From contig VXAZ01008129.1 of NCBI GenBank assembly GCA_013399875.1, positions 598,170-662,169 on the forward strand: a stretch of DNA of 64,000 nucleotides, in the 5' to 3' direction. A program made the position numbers and the translations under genes. The notes beneath the pieces are model-generated. The model saw only the letters and a list, made by a program, of their open reading frames with translations. It had not been told where the DNA came from and made no database searches. Shown here in pieces: positions 14,371 through 25,943 of this stretch (positions within the stretch are counted from its first letter, which is position 1; every line of letters begins with the position of its first letter). This DNA comes from Gymnorhina tibicen. Lineage: Eukaryota; Chordata; Aves; Passeriformes; Artamidae.

Positions 14371-16674
14371 CAGATAATTTCTAACTGTTTTGCCATACTA
14401 AGCCCCTAAGTGCCCTCACGTCCTTTGGGTAAAATTTATCTCAACTACACTGTCTATTGTATTTCCACATCATACCATAGCCCATCGCACATGATACGCA
14501 GACAGCTGCATCTCCATGAAAGGCAAAAAAATCCCCTGAACTTGGTTAGATGGATGCTTGTTCTCCAACAGAAGGAATTCTCTTGCACGCTGGTTTTTGC
14601 TGGACACCCAGAATCTGTAGGATATGGCTTTCTGACCTAGCACAGCTCACAGCAAGCTGTGCTCTGCAGCATTTCCCGGGGCCACTTCAAGGCAAGGCTT
14701 CTTAAAAGAGCATTTCATCCTCACAGACATCTGCTCAGTGTTTGAGAGGAGTTGGGATCTGTCATCCATCTTTATATCGTTCCTTTTATTGCTGTGTTAG
14801 TTAGTCCCCTGAATAGCGGCATGCAGGACATATGACAGTCCATTACTGTTAATAGTGTTATTGTAGAATCATGCTTCTGAAAAATACTGCCTCAAGCAAA
14901 ATATTATAGATAATTTAGTACTGTCTTTCAGGAAGGCACATGCTGGGGTTAATGAAAGTTTGACTTAGTGAATGTGAAAGGACCGTGTTGTTCGATCCGC
15001 TTGAAATGGTATTTATTATTCTCATTTAGATCATTTTCGTAATTAAAATAGGAGTGTTCTTCTTATTTGTTTTGCCCCCCAAATGAACTCCTTTCATTGA
15101 GGACACAGCCCCGACAGGAGTTATTGTCAGGCAACCCAGGGAAATGGATGCTGCTTCCAGAAGGGCAGTGAGAGCAGAGCTGCTAACCATGGGCATTGCC
15201 CTTCCTGTCCTCTCTCCTGGTCCCTGAGCAGGGATGGGCAAACAAGGCTTGAAGGTTTGACCATTGCCACAAAACACCGGAGAAGCAAGCACATAATTAC
15301 GGCCTGATGGTGTCCTCTGCCGTCTTCCAAAAAGGGAAAGGTGCAGAGTCAAGGTTGGGGATTTCTAGGGTGCTCCTCGGAGGTTCAGGAACTGCTCTGA
15401 ATGAAAAAGTGGAGAGATTTCCAACTGTGAGAGCTATCAAAATACGACGTTCAGCTCCAGGGGACCTTTTAATTTTGCTGGCCCACGCTTAGAAAAATAT
15501 GTGGAACAAGTGAGCACAGTGCTTTCTGCTCCATCAACTAGCACACCGTCTTAAAGTTTGCCAGCTTCAGGGCCAGGAGTCAGGTTCCACCATAAGGCAA
15601 GTGTAAGAGCCTCAGGGCAGTGACTTCCCTCTAATTAGCACCACGTGGCACAGACAGACATTTAACAAATAGGAATGCCACTTCCAACAAACCGTGCAGT
15701 GTTTCTTTTAGCATTAACTGTTGTGACTGAATTGCAGCCAAATGAATGTAGGTGGAGAGCCCCCGTGTCCAGCAAGCAGTCCTGCAGCTCTCCATAGGCT
15801 GTTATTTTTCAGTTCACCAGGAAAGGAACACGGTAGACACCTATTACACATGCCTGTAAGTTAATAACTGAATATTAAAAATCTAGGCAATGCTGTGCAA
15901 ATCTACTAAATATACTGAGCCACACAACCCAGGGTTGAACCTGGCTCCGTTTAGGGGAGGGAGATGTTTTTCATACAGAGTAGATCTTATCAATCAATTT
16001 CAATTTATTTTTCATGATGAAGTGTATCAAGACACTGCATCAGCTTTGCTTTACTGCCACGTGCTCTGGCCATTAGCAGTAACTTGCAGACATGTCGTTT
16101 ATCAAATGGTGTTGCAAGTTCAAAATGCCTTTTGAAAAAGGCAGCAGGCTGCCACTGAAATGGGTGGATGAGGGTATGTCAGGGCAAGCTTTTGTCATCT
16201 CCGAGCTCCCGTCAGGAGAACTGCAAAGTTGGTATCACGTTTTTTCGTATCTCACTTGTCTTTTTCCTCAGCATAGACATCCGTTATTCAAAGCAGTTTT
16301 GAGGGCTTCTGGAAAAGCCTAAAGGTGGATGCTTGATATCTTACAACTGTTGGGATTCATGAAAACTGGTTAAGGAAAAAACAAAAAGGAAAAAAAAAGG
16401 AAAAATTCTCTCTGGGCCAAATAAAAATAAAACAGTGCTGGACGCTGTGGCTGGATTTTGAGGGGTTGGTGACTAGTCTGACAAACCTGTACAGCGCTGG
16501 GCGACTGATCTGTGTGTGGCCAAGGAGACGGCAGATGTGCCTGGCAGGTTTCCACGCGGCATCCCGGCCGTGCCGTGCCTGGGCGCTTCCAGGGGCGCGG
16601 GGGCGGCTCCAGCACGAAGGCGCGCGATCCCGTTCCGGCGGTGTTTGTGGAATTCTGCTGGCTTACGGCTGGGA

Positions 16675-16690
16675 TTTTTTTTTTTTTTTT
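16675..16690. repeat. T16 homopolymer inside the gamma CpG island
   Basis: Sixteen T residues interrupt the CpG-rich segment. A17 (16818-16834) and A16 (16995-17010) lie downstream, making an inverted homopolymer arrangement around the gamma 5' UTR and leader exon. Confidence 0.85.
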
Positions 16691-16778
16691 GAAACCGCTA
16701 AGGCGACCCAGGCGCCGGGGTCGGTGTCGCACCGCCGCCCGCGGGTGCGGCAGGAGTCGCGCCGCTCCTCCCGCTCCT

Positions 16779-16793
16779 CCCTCCCTCCCTCCC
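16779..16793 (-). promoter_or_regulatory. Potential G-quadruplex (minus strand) / i-motif (plus strand)
   Basis: The plus strand reads CCCTCCCTCCCTCCC, giving four G3 tracts with one-base loops on the minus strand. This is a canonical, very stable quadruplex pattern. It sits between the CpG island and the gamma-neurexin ATG and directly precedes the only ambiguous base in the window. Confidence 0.6.
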
Positions 16794-16817
16794 TNACAGA
16801 AAGGAAGGGAAGGGGGG

Positions 16818-16834
16818 AAAAAAAAAAAAAAAAA
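16818..16834. repeat. A17 homopolymer in the gamma 5' UTR region
   Basis: Seventeen A residues follow a purine-rich aaggaagggaagggggg stretch, ending about 30 bases before the gamma ATG. Its length affects whether the upstream frame stays in phase with the leader. Confidence 0.85.
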
Positions 16835-16864
16835 GCCGAAAGCACGCAGGGTAGCCAGGCAGAC

Positions 16865-16897
16865 ATGGATATGAGATGGCACTGTGAAAACTCGCAG
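16865..16897 (+). CDS. NRXN1: Neurexin-1 gamma isoform first coding exon (N-terminal leader)
   Basis: The coding part reads MDMRWHCENSQ and stops at a GT donor (CAG|gtagct, intron from 16898) exactly after a full codon. This leader is the private N-terminus of gamma-neurexin-1, the short isoform that lacks all LNS and EGF domains. It joins directly to the stalk exon starting TTDDILV at 51018, and the phases match. The start is in good context (purine G at -3, G at +4); a second ATG follows two codons later. The leader is charged and has no hydrophobic signal peptide, so membrane insertion must rely on the transmembrane segment in the last exon, outside this window. The reading frame is open upstream to an ATG at 16466, so an N-terminal extension is formally possible. 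Identification rests on recognising the conserved peptide plus the correct donor, frame and downstream partner. The 5' end of the exon is unknown. Confidence 0.93.
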
Positions 16898-16994
16898 GTA
16901 GCTTCTTCTCTCACAGCCGATGCAGCGCACAGGCGAAGCACTGCCGCATGCAGGGTTTAAGATACCTTTAGGCTGACAGCAAGGAGGAGAAAGG

Positions 16995-17010
16995 AAAAAA
17001 AAAAAAAAAA
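16995..17010. repeat. A16 homopolymer after the gamma donor
   Basis: Sixteen A residues about 100 bases into the gamma intron, within a longer A-rich tract reaching to about 17030. Confidence 0.85.
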
Positions 17011-17480
17011 CAAAAAGAAAACCAAAAAAAGGCATTTGCACCGATTTACTGAAAATTACCTTTTTTTTAAGAAACAAAAAAAAATTAGAATATGTCTCCT
17101 TGGAGATTGCATGCCATTAATATTAAGAGCAAATTTCTGCACGATATCTGTTTTAAATCTAGAAAAGCTTCTAAATTGTATTTTTTTCTTTTTCTTTTCT
17201 GCTCCAAGAAAATAACGCTTTGGTACCCAGAGCATGGATGCTGCTGTTTATTTTTCTCTTCTGCTTTTTCTTAAACAATAGAGACTTTTTTTTTTTTTGA
17301 GCATGTTTGCTACTAATGAGTCTAAAAGGAAAGGAAAATTGAGAAGAATCAAATAAAAGCATGAATAAAACCTGCTTCAAATAGTTGCCAGGCTGCTTTC
17401 TTTTTTAACAATCTAGCAATTATTTTGGCTTAAATTATGCTTAAACCCTGACCATGCATGCTTTTCATCTTGGCTTAGAA

Positions 17481-17514
17481 TATGTGTGTACGTGTGTGTG
17501 TACGTATGTGTGTA
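17481..17514. repeat. Interrupted GT microsatellite
   Basis: A GT repeat broken by tacg units (tgtgtgtacgtgtgtgtg and so on), about 0.6 kb into the gamma intron. Likely length-variable. Confidence 0.8.
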
Positions 17515-17801
17515 CTTGTTTTGATTTGATTTTTTTTCAGTGAGCATTTGCACAACGGGAATTCCTGTGAGTTATATGCATGTTTTGATAAGAAAAATTG
17601 CATATAAATGAATGACTGTATCTGATGGACTAAAATGTGGTGATATATAATGCAAAATAGCTTCATTTTTAAATGAGTTCCTTCTAATCTTTTGGGGGAG
17701 GGTAAATCGCTGCATGCTTATGACAATGAAGATGTTTGTGTATTTTCTCAAAGGTTGATTGTTTATTTGCTTGTTTCTAACACGAAGAGCGAGGTGTTTC
17801 C

Positions 17802-17825
17802 ATTTATTTATTTATTTATTTATTT
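17802..17825. repeat. ATTT microsatellite
   Basis: About six perfect copies of ATTT. Confidence 0.85.
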
Positions 17826-20800
17826 GTTTTTCAAATAACAAACCTCCAAGGCATTTGATTTAAATGAGCACGAGTTACAAAGCTTTCCACGTTACCTGAA
17901 AATGAGCAGAAAGGTGTGTGTTTGTGTGAGAGTGCCCAGCTCCTCTGGGGAGGTTGGTGATCTTTTCAGCTCCTTATTCTCCCCAAGAAGAGTTAAAATG
18001 CCGTGGCAGTCTGGCGCCTGCATGCACCATGGGAATTCTGCTGGCAAAGCCAGAGCTGGCATCAGGTGGGACAGGTGTATCGTGATAGTGGGCAAAGGCA
18101 AAGGTGAGGATGAGGGTTGCCAAAAGAGGTTAAAGGGCTTTTAAAGCAAGGAATCAGCAGCTTCCATCTGTGCAGAAATGTTTCATTTTCCCCCATTAGC
18201 TAGGAAGGCAGGGGGAAAAGCTTTTTTTTGGTGCGTTTGTTTTCTTTCAAATTAATCAGAGGATAGTAAAGTGGGGGAGACGGATCAGTTTTATTTTGGT
18301 TTACAGGTTATAACCATTGTGTTGAGAGAGAAGTTATGGTTTTGGAGGCTTTTTTCATGATTGTGAAAAGGCTGAACCGGATCCGAGCTATCTGGCTTCA
18401 TTTATTGCTGCAGCTGTGGGGCTGAGCATCAAACCTTCTTTCCTTTGGCATACTGGGTGTGTTGTGTAATGCTGTTAGCATTTGCTAGCTGGGCTTCCTC
18501 AGAGTTCTGCCATTAAGTCTTTTGGGGTTTTTTATTGTATTCATTTAAATCACTTAATGTGCCATTCTATACAGCAGCTCTTCTCTTACTTCTCTGGGCT
18601 AATCAATACCTGATTTTGCTCTTCCCATAGCATCTTACCCCAGAAAAAATTATTTTGGGTGGTTGTTAGCATGCCAAATGGCTCTGGCCTGTTGGTATCT
18701 TAGGCCACTCTTCAAGTTCAGGCCGAAAACTTTGTGAATTGAACTTACCATTCCCAGCTCTCTTCCTAATAATCCTCCACATTGCCTAGGCATCATATAT
18801 AATTTGACACAGCTGACAGCATCCACTTAGGAGAAGCTTAGGGCTGAGCCAGAATGGAAATTGAATTGCATCTCAACTCCCTAATATTAATGATCCTTCC
18901 AGGTCAGCAGAGGAGTAATTGCCAGGGCAGCCTGAGGAATTGTCCATTAAACCTGCCTAGATGGTAGCTCACCTGTGGAGAGATGCATCTAGATAGCATG
19001 TACAAAATGAATTCCATTTGCTTAATATAAGGTCTGCTGGACTTATGAATATCTCAAAAGCCAACATGTGGTCTCAAGTTTAATACCAAGTAATTTTTCT
19101 GGTATTTTAAGATTGCTTATAACTAAGGCGTAACCAAATCGCCTTAGATGTGTCTGAAAAAGAAAATTCACAGAAAAATCTGGTTGGTGGTTGTATCTTG
19201 AAGGGCAAGCCCGTATTTCTGTAAAGGTGTAGTTTGATCTAAAACCTTGTGGCATGAAGCAAGAGAAGAAAAGTTCATGTTGTCCATGTTCTTTAGTCCT
19301 TGAGGTAGCTGCGCATTTAGAATAACCCCTTAGTCAGTCAAAGTTTGTATACACAACCTGATTAGGTGGGTAGCTGGACCTTTAAATCCCAAATCAATAT
19401 TCAACAGGAATTCAGAGGAGACAAACAGCCTAAGGACAATGTTTAGAAACTCAACTGTGCTTTATGTCTTGGAGTAATGCTGATTTAGCAAGAAATCCTA
19501 GTCACAGTGCGAGAGGGTTTATTTTTTGACCTTGTGCATTTGAGATGACACAGAAAGTTAAGAGTTGTCAGCATGGCTTTCCTGCGAGGGGGAAATGAGA
19601 GGGGGTTCAGCCATCCTTGCCAGAAGGTACCCATGTGGGGCAGCAGAGAACAGAGGTGCACAGAACAGACCAGAATGCAGATACTTCAGACTGAAAATCA
19701 CATTCTTCTGAACTTGCTTCTGTGCCAGGTTGATGATTTAAGTGAAGTACCATAGTCTGGTGGCACAAATAAGGGAACAGTCTAACCTGTTGCAATCCAG
19801 GTGGGATATATCCTCTAGGAAATCTTACCTGTTTATCTGTCATCTCTCTCGTCACATTTATTGAAAATCATGGTGGGTTTTCCTTTCAACAGCCATGTCA
19901 ACTATAGCAGCTCCACACAGTAAAAGGATTTCTCACTCTGGTGACACCCTTCTGCCATGGGCCACCCATTGCCACTACTTAGATGAGTTGTTTCCTCTCC
20001 TCAGGGCTCCTTATGTCTTCACACTGTTAGAGAGGGTGTCACAGCTTGGCTGGGTTGTGTGTACATACACACGAGAAAGCCTTTCTGAGCCTTTCAATAT
20101 AAGGAGTTGAAGAAAACACCAAATTCAGTCTTAGCCAAGGAGAAGCTTGACAGACAGGACTTGTTGGTGAACAGTAAATGATTTTCATACTTCTTGGCTG
20201 ACATGTTCAGTAGATTGAAATATTTTATAATTATTTTTAGTTGTGTGTATTGCTACAAAGTTTAGTCATTCTATTTGTTTCACAATATTAAATCTTACGA
20301 ATTAGCTGTTTTTCAGCAACTAATTTGATCAGCTTTTCTGACACAAAAATTAATTTTGCACTTGTTTTGCACATTCAGCCAGTAGTAACTTTGAATTTCT
20401 GGATTTATTGCTCTCTTTGTTTTTTTAGATTTCTGACATGGTTTTTCAATCCATAGGGTGTTTTGCCTTGCTCTTGCAAGTTGCTCTGACCAGCAGATCC
20501 AGGAAAAGTCTGAAAAAATCATGAGAAGTTCCTCTTGTGGGGTAGCTTGAATGATTACAGTCTTTTGCTATGCTTTTCCACACTGGCTTTCTCTTTTTGT
20601 CTGTATCTGAACCATACTTCATCTTTTGCCAGTGGGATGCATAATTAGATTTAGCTATATAATCACATGCAGTTAATAAGGGCTAATCCATTTTCTTCAG
20701 ATCGTATCTTTCAATCCCTTTTGGGTGAAATTTCAGGTAATGCCTCCAATCTAAGTACCAGATCGAGATGAGAGAGTAGGGGCCGAGGGCAAAACTTAGA

Positions 20801-21117
20801 GTCAACAGCTTTATGAAGCAATGTGGGGTACATCAGGAGGCAGCCAACAAAACCCTTGCAGTTCCTCTAAAAAAGTAATTGTTGGGACTGTTTTCTGTGC
20901 ATTTGACTGCATTACTAGAGAATGGCAATTCTAGAGAATGCCCTTCTCTACTAAAGAAGGGAGAAAATGCGTGCAACCTCTAAAAAAAGTGGAAGGATAA
21001 GGATTAGAAAGTGTGTTCTGTATGCGTAGGAAATCTGAGCATTGTGGACACATGCAGTTTTCTGCAAACTGTGCAGCAGTTTCTCTGGGTTTCCAAAAAA
21101 GGTGGATTAAGTTCTAC

Positions 21118-21180
21118 CATCCTTGAGGTCAATGGAAGTGTTGTCAGTGACTTCAGTGTCGCTGACATTCTACCCCTGGC
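21118..21180. repeat. Possible ancient amniote repeat
   Basis: cttgaggtcaatggaagtg followed by cagtgacttcagtg resembles the paired 'GAAGTCAATGGAAG .. TGACTTCAGTGG' pattern seen in old sauropsid repeats. Weak. Confidence 0.25.
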
Positions 21181-22660
21181 AGAAGTCTGAATAGCACAGA
21201 GTGTAAAGTCTATGTAAGGACATATTAATTGATTTCTAAACCCAGCTATCTTGGATGATTGGTTGCTTAAAGTATATCAGAAGTTAAATGGGAAATGAGC
21301 AAGATGGTATTTTCACCAGAATGATTCATTTTAAATTCCATCCCACGAACTAAATGTTTCCTTGCCAGTAAAGGCCTGGGAAGCTTTCAGGTGGTGAGGC
21401 ATTTCTCACGCTGAGAGCCTGCAATGTCCAGGACCTTGGAACACCTTCTGGTTTGAGCCTGGCCATATGTTTTTGGCACAAATCCAGAAATGAATATAGT
21501 AATTTGTGGACTTTAGCACAGAGTAAATTGCACTTCTTGGCTCCAGTAATGTTAGTGCCTTGTTTGCTGGTTTCTCTAAATTGTCTGTGGTATGGCTGCA
21601 AACCAATACTAAATTACATGAAGTAAAGACTTAAATTATTTTCCTTAAGTTTCCACAAGTTTTGTATTTTTCCTTTCTTGTAGTTCTTCTGATTTCTCTT
21701 ATTCCTTTTCCTATCTATTTCAAAATTCTCTTGCTAGATCACTCTCATTGTGAAGACTATACCACTATCTATGCTGTTGTTACATTTTTTCCATACTGGA
21801 GGCTGAGGAAAATGCCTTGCTTTTCTCTGGGGTTTTTTAGTGCTACTCCACCTTAGTCGTTCAGGAGTTTTGTTGGAATTTCAAATATTTTTTATGGGGT
21901 TATTTGAACTGTTAAGCAAATGTATTAGGTTAGCAAAGTTGTCGAGCAAGTTTATTGAGAGAAAGGGTGAGTAGAGTGTCTGGGGCTGTGTGTTACCACT
22001 ATGACTGCTACTAATTTTTACAGCTCCCTCAAAGCAGAATATACACCTGTAAAATTGAAAAGGTGGAGAATGGCTTTTGTTTTTCACCTGTTTTATCACG
22101 CATGACCTAAAAATCTTTAAGAAAGCTGTTGCACAGAGACTAAACATACAAATATACGTTATTTGTGTGGGGTATATTGTACAGTAGAAGCAAAAACTGA
22201 AGTTCATATGGCTTTTGGGAGTAAAGCATATTTTTGAGTTCCTAACTGATGTTGGAATTTCTTAATAACAGGGATATGACAGCAAATGAAAAGACACAAT
22301 TTTGTTTTACAGATAACAGAGGTATATTCAAGGCTGGTATTAAGTGTCAGTAATGCACCAACGTTGGGGAAGCTGAGGAATGAATAATACATGGACAAAG
22401 TACAAACCTCCTCCATGTTTTAGAGCAGTGAGGTGGCAGCAAGGAACGGGTGGGAGACTGCCCAGCCAAAATCAGAGCAGGCCAGTAAAAATATCCCTTC
22501 CGGTGAGCTGCACCGCCAAATGTAAATCTGTTCTGTGAGGTTGATGTCAACGTCAAGCGCCGTATCCTGGGGAAGCTCACTTCCCCTGGCCCATGCCAGC
22601 TTCATGGAGGTTTGCAAAGCCAAGCTGAATGGCGTAGCCTGTGATTTCCTAGAGGATGTC

Positions 22661-22798
22661 CATCTGCCCCGAACAGCCTGAGCAGCCCCGGGCCCTCGCT
22701 GACAACTGCGTTGGCGGAACTGCCGCGTCCCGCACGAGCGGCACTGCCCGACCCGGCACACGCTGCAGCGGCGCCAGGAACGGCTCTCCTCTCGTCCT
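22661..22798. promoter_or_regulatory. Small intronic CpG-rich patch
   Basis: I count about 17 CpG dinucleotides in roughly 140 bases, against near-absence in flanking sequence. It lies 5.8 kb downstream of the gamma donor. A minus-strand open frame spans it, but no domain is recognisable and open frames are expected in GC-rich sequence. It could be an intronic CpG island with promoter or enhancer activity, or the remnant of a GC-rich insertion. Strand and function are unknown. Confidence 0.5.
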
Positions 22799-24976
22799 AG
22801 GCATAAAGGGCACAATGCTAGGGTCCTACACCCTTATTTGTCTCTTATGTTTAACCCTGAGAAACACAGCTTGGATCTTTTAAATTAATTTAAAATCAGT
22901 CTGGGCTGGTGGGAGATCTCCGCAGGAGCCCCCTGGCATTTTCAGGGCATGCTGAATTACGGTTGCCTTGTTTGGTTTTGGTTGGGAAGAGACTTTACAG
23001 GAGAGCATTTCTGTTACTCCTCCTTCTATTTATTTTTAGCCATTCTAACTAACTTAACAGACAGTAGGATGTTTCTGCTAACTCTTGCAGGGTTCAGGGT
23101 GCATGAAACAGCTAAGAGAGAATCAGCATAATTTGTATTTTTTTTCTGCCAGTATCTTAAGTGCTAGGTTGCCAGATGCACAGTTTTTACTTAGAGGCAT
23201 GAACAAAGCAAGACCCCAGTTTTTCCTTAAGCTACATTGACAGCCCTGAATCTTCCCTTTGCAGCTTTACCTGTGCAGCAAATTTATATTGCTACGTATT
23301 TCCCCTTTCCACTGGGGATATCTAGGGAATAATGTAAGTAAAGTGGTAGTAGAGACATCTGAGAAGGCTGCAAAGGCAACCTTTGCAAAATACTCCTTCA
23401 GGGTTACTGGGGAGGACGTGTGACATTCAAGTCTCACTGTTTTTGTGCACCAGACGGTTACAAAGGAAATAATAGCAACTTTTAAGCTCATAGGAATGTA
23501 TCTGTCACTTTGTCTAATCTTTGCTTTCTGGCAGCCTAAAATAGGTGACTGAGATGGTAACCTGCTCCTGAAAAAGCCTGAGACAATTTTCTTGTGTCCA
23601 AAACGTCTGTACTATCAGTTCCCCATTGCTATTTAGGTGACTTATCTGAACCAGGAGTGAACAGCAGCTTTTATGAGCCAGTGGGAGCATTCTTCCAGTG
23701 TGCAGCCACTGCGGGATGAGGAGCTCTGGCAACTGATCTGCGACCCTTGCTCCTGCCTTGCATTGTGCTGAGACTGACTGGACTGCTCTAGTAGACTTTG
23801 TCTTACTCTTTTTATAGCCAGGCATCCAGATGGCTTCAAGGATTAAAGTCAGCTTTTCAACTTCACGTACTGTTGAACTTGGAAATAGGAAAACTGAAAG
23901 TAACCTGAGTAAATAATCTAAAAATATAGTGGGGAAGTGACTAATTCCTTTTGGAAGCCTACCTCAACTGCAATTCATTTAAGTTCCAGGAGAAGATTCT
24001 CACTTATTTGTGATTAATTAGACAGAACCATCTTGGGATCACTAAAAACTCTGGAAAAAAAACATTATTCCCCTTGAATGACCTATAAGCAGCTTCAGTA
24101 GTTTCTCTGACTTACCAGTGCATGGCATGTGCCTGGACTACTGCTGAGCTATGAAGAGCAAAATGGAAAGATGTTGCCTTAGTTGTGTTGATAACCAGAG
24201 TAAGAGCAGATGAAACTGTGAAAAATGTTAGTTAAACAATGTTCTCACAATGGTGTTATTCAGACCCTGACTAGAATCTGCATCTTTCTTAGCTGAGGGC
24301 TTGGCACTGTGGATCCTCTTCTTTCTGGTCCTACCTCCTTGCCCAATCAGTCTGCAAGTGCAGGATTATCTCTATTTCTACCTTGACTGTAGAAAATGCT
24401 GATCCTTCATGTATTTCTGGGAACTTCATGTTCTTTATTCATTTATGGAAATGCCAGATAATTTCTTGATTTTAACTGAATTTGAGGATTGAAGCAAGAA
24501 TTGGACAAAACAGTTATTAATCCCATTATTCTGCTATTTCAAAGAATATTTGTGTCATTGTTAAACTAACACCCATTCAATTCATGATGAGCTTTACAGA
24601 CTCCCTCTTATTTCATGTGGTCCTACATTAAAATATTACTGCCATTATTTTCAGATATTAAAAGTAATTTTCCTTTCCCATGAATGTTCTCTTCTGGGCT
24701 TTTCCTCCAGTATCAGCATTCCAGAACAGGGCATCTGTTCTGGCACTGGGAATGACAAATAAATTGTGTTTTGAGTTGAAATTATCCTGAATGTTAAAAC
24801 TGTCTGTCTAATGATTAAGTATGTTAGGAAAAGTGTAATTACGTTTGCGGTTTCCAGGTGCCATTTGAGTTACTCTCGATTCAATGTTTTGCATGTAGTG
24901 TATGGACTGAAATAAGCCAACGAGTCATTGAGCCGCTTCTTTTGGGTCAGCTGGACTTCTTCCTCCAGTGACTGTT

Positions 24977-25061
24977 GAGATGACATTTCTTCCCCCTGTT
25001 TAATGGTTTTGATTGTTTGTTGATTTTGAGATGTCATTTCTTCCTCCTGGGAATGGTTTTG
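24977..25061. repeat. Imperfect 51-bp-period duplication
   Basis: gagatgacatttcttcc...aatggttttg at 24977-25011 recurs as gagatgtcatttcttcc...gaatggttttg at 25028-25061 with a few differences. This is a diverged local tandem duplication. Confidence 0.75.
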
Positions 25062-25943
25062 CAGGGATGTATGCTTAATTGTGTTAATGCTAATAACTGG
25101 GAGGGGAAGCTATATTCTTGGAAGAAAGGAAAGGCAGAAATATCCTTTAAGCCCTGCAAAATAATTGGGAGTGGGAGTTAGGGAAACTACCACGTGTGTT
25201 CTATATATGCTGGGTTTTGTCTCTGCCCTCAGAGGGGTGATCCTATAAGTTAGACATGGGTGCCAAATATGGTGCTCAGAGCCACGACAATTAGTGAGGT
25301 CAGCAGTCAAAAGAAGCTTGGGGTTTTCCCTTTTTCTTCGTAAATTCATGTTGACCTATTGAAAATGTTAGTAGCTGCATAAAAAAATTGCTGGGTCTGA
25401 TTTCCATGTAAGGTGTTGTGGCTCTAGAATACTGGAAAGGATGGTCTGTTGAGCAGACACTCTCGGTTTCCAGATAACAAAGAGGAATTTCACAGGGGTG
25501 GCACCTTCAAGGTGCAGGAGCACCGATGCTTGCCCTCGTGCTGGTGGCCTGATTCCGGGCTGTCAGCGTGGGGTGTGTGCCCAATCCACAATCTCTCCAT
25601 CCAAGGAAACCAGCCAGGTCTGGATGCTGAATGGAGCAAAACACTGGCTCCATTCCAAGGATCTCTAATTTTATTAGATTGTCTATATAAGGCTGGTGGC
25701 TGACTGAGTACCAGATACATTTTAAGTCTTTATCAGTGAAGTTTTGTTTATCTCACACTGCAGAGGTCAAATCAGGGGAAACGGTGCTCTCCTTACCATC
25801 AATTTCATGCCAATTAAAGTCTCAAAATAAGAGTCTTGTAACTGTCTCTCCTGCCCTTGGTAGCAGAGTTTCTTCTTCATTTTTATTTTTAACCTCATTT
25901 ACAGTGGAAGACTGAGTGTTATATTCTCATTTCAGAACCAGCA

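Larger units (their letters stand above)
6829..16549 (+). other. NRXN1: NRXN1 alpha/beta intron upstream of the gamma promoter
   Basis: Intronic sequence with no recognisable exon. The exon expected upstream of TTDDILV in alpha/beta transcripts (end of LNS6 plus the Thr/Ser-rich stalk) was looked for and not found. A TTTC microsatellite lies at 10971-10988 and a small 22-bp-period duplication at 14334-14370. Because it lies directly upstream of the gamma CpG island, enhancers for it could be here, but none can be named from sequence alone. Confidence 0.55.
16550..16800 (+). promoter_or_regulatory. NRXN1: CpG island, probable gamma-neurexin-1 promoter and 5' UTR
   Basis: This is the densest CpG patch of the window: I count about 32 CpG dinucleotides between 16555 and 16773, in a region where CpG is otherwise rare. 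It ends roughly 65-90 bases upstream of the ATG of the gamma-neurexin leader exon, the expected place for an internal promoter. No TATA box is evident, so a dispersed CpG-type start is likely; the exact start site cannot be read from sequence. The island is interrupted by a T16 run (16675-16690) and ends in a CCCTCCCTCCCTCCC tract (16779-16793) followed by an ambiguous base N at 16795. That it drives gamma-neurexin is inference from position. Confidence 0.75.

Noticed and set aside
16370..17077. 235-codon minus-strand open frame across the gamma island
   Set aside because: It owes its openness to homopolymers (poly-Phe, poly-Lys) and GC-rich sequence, runs through the N, and has no domain; it is antisense to the gamma exon.
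22420..22815. 131-codon minus-strand frame with a Cys-rich start
   Set aside because: It coincides with the CpG-rich patch. The Cys spacing does not form a zinc finger or other known motif, so a chance frame is likely.
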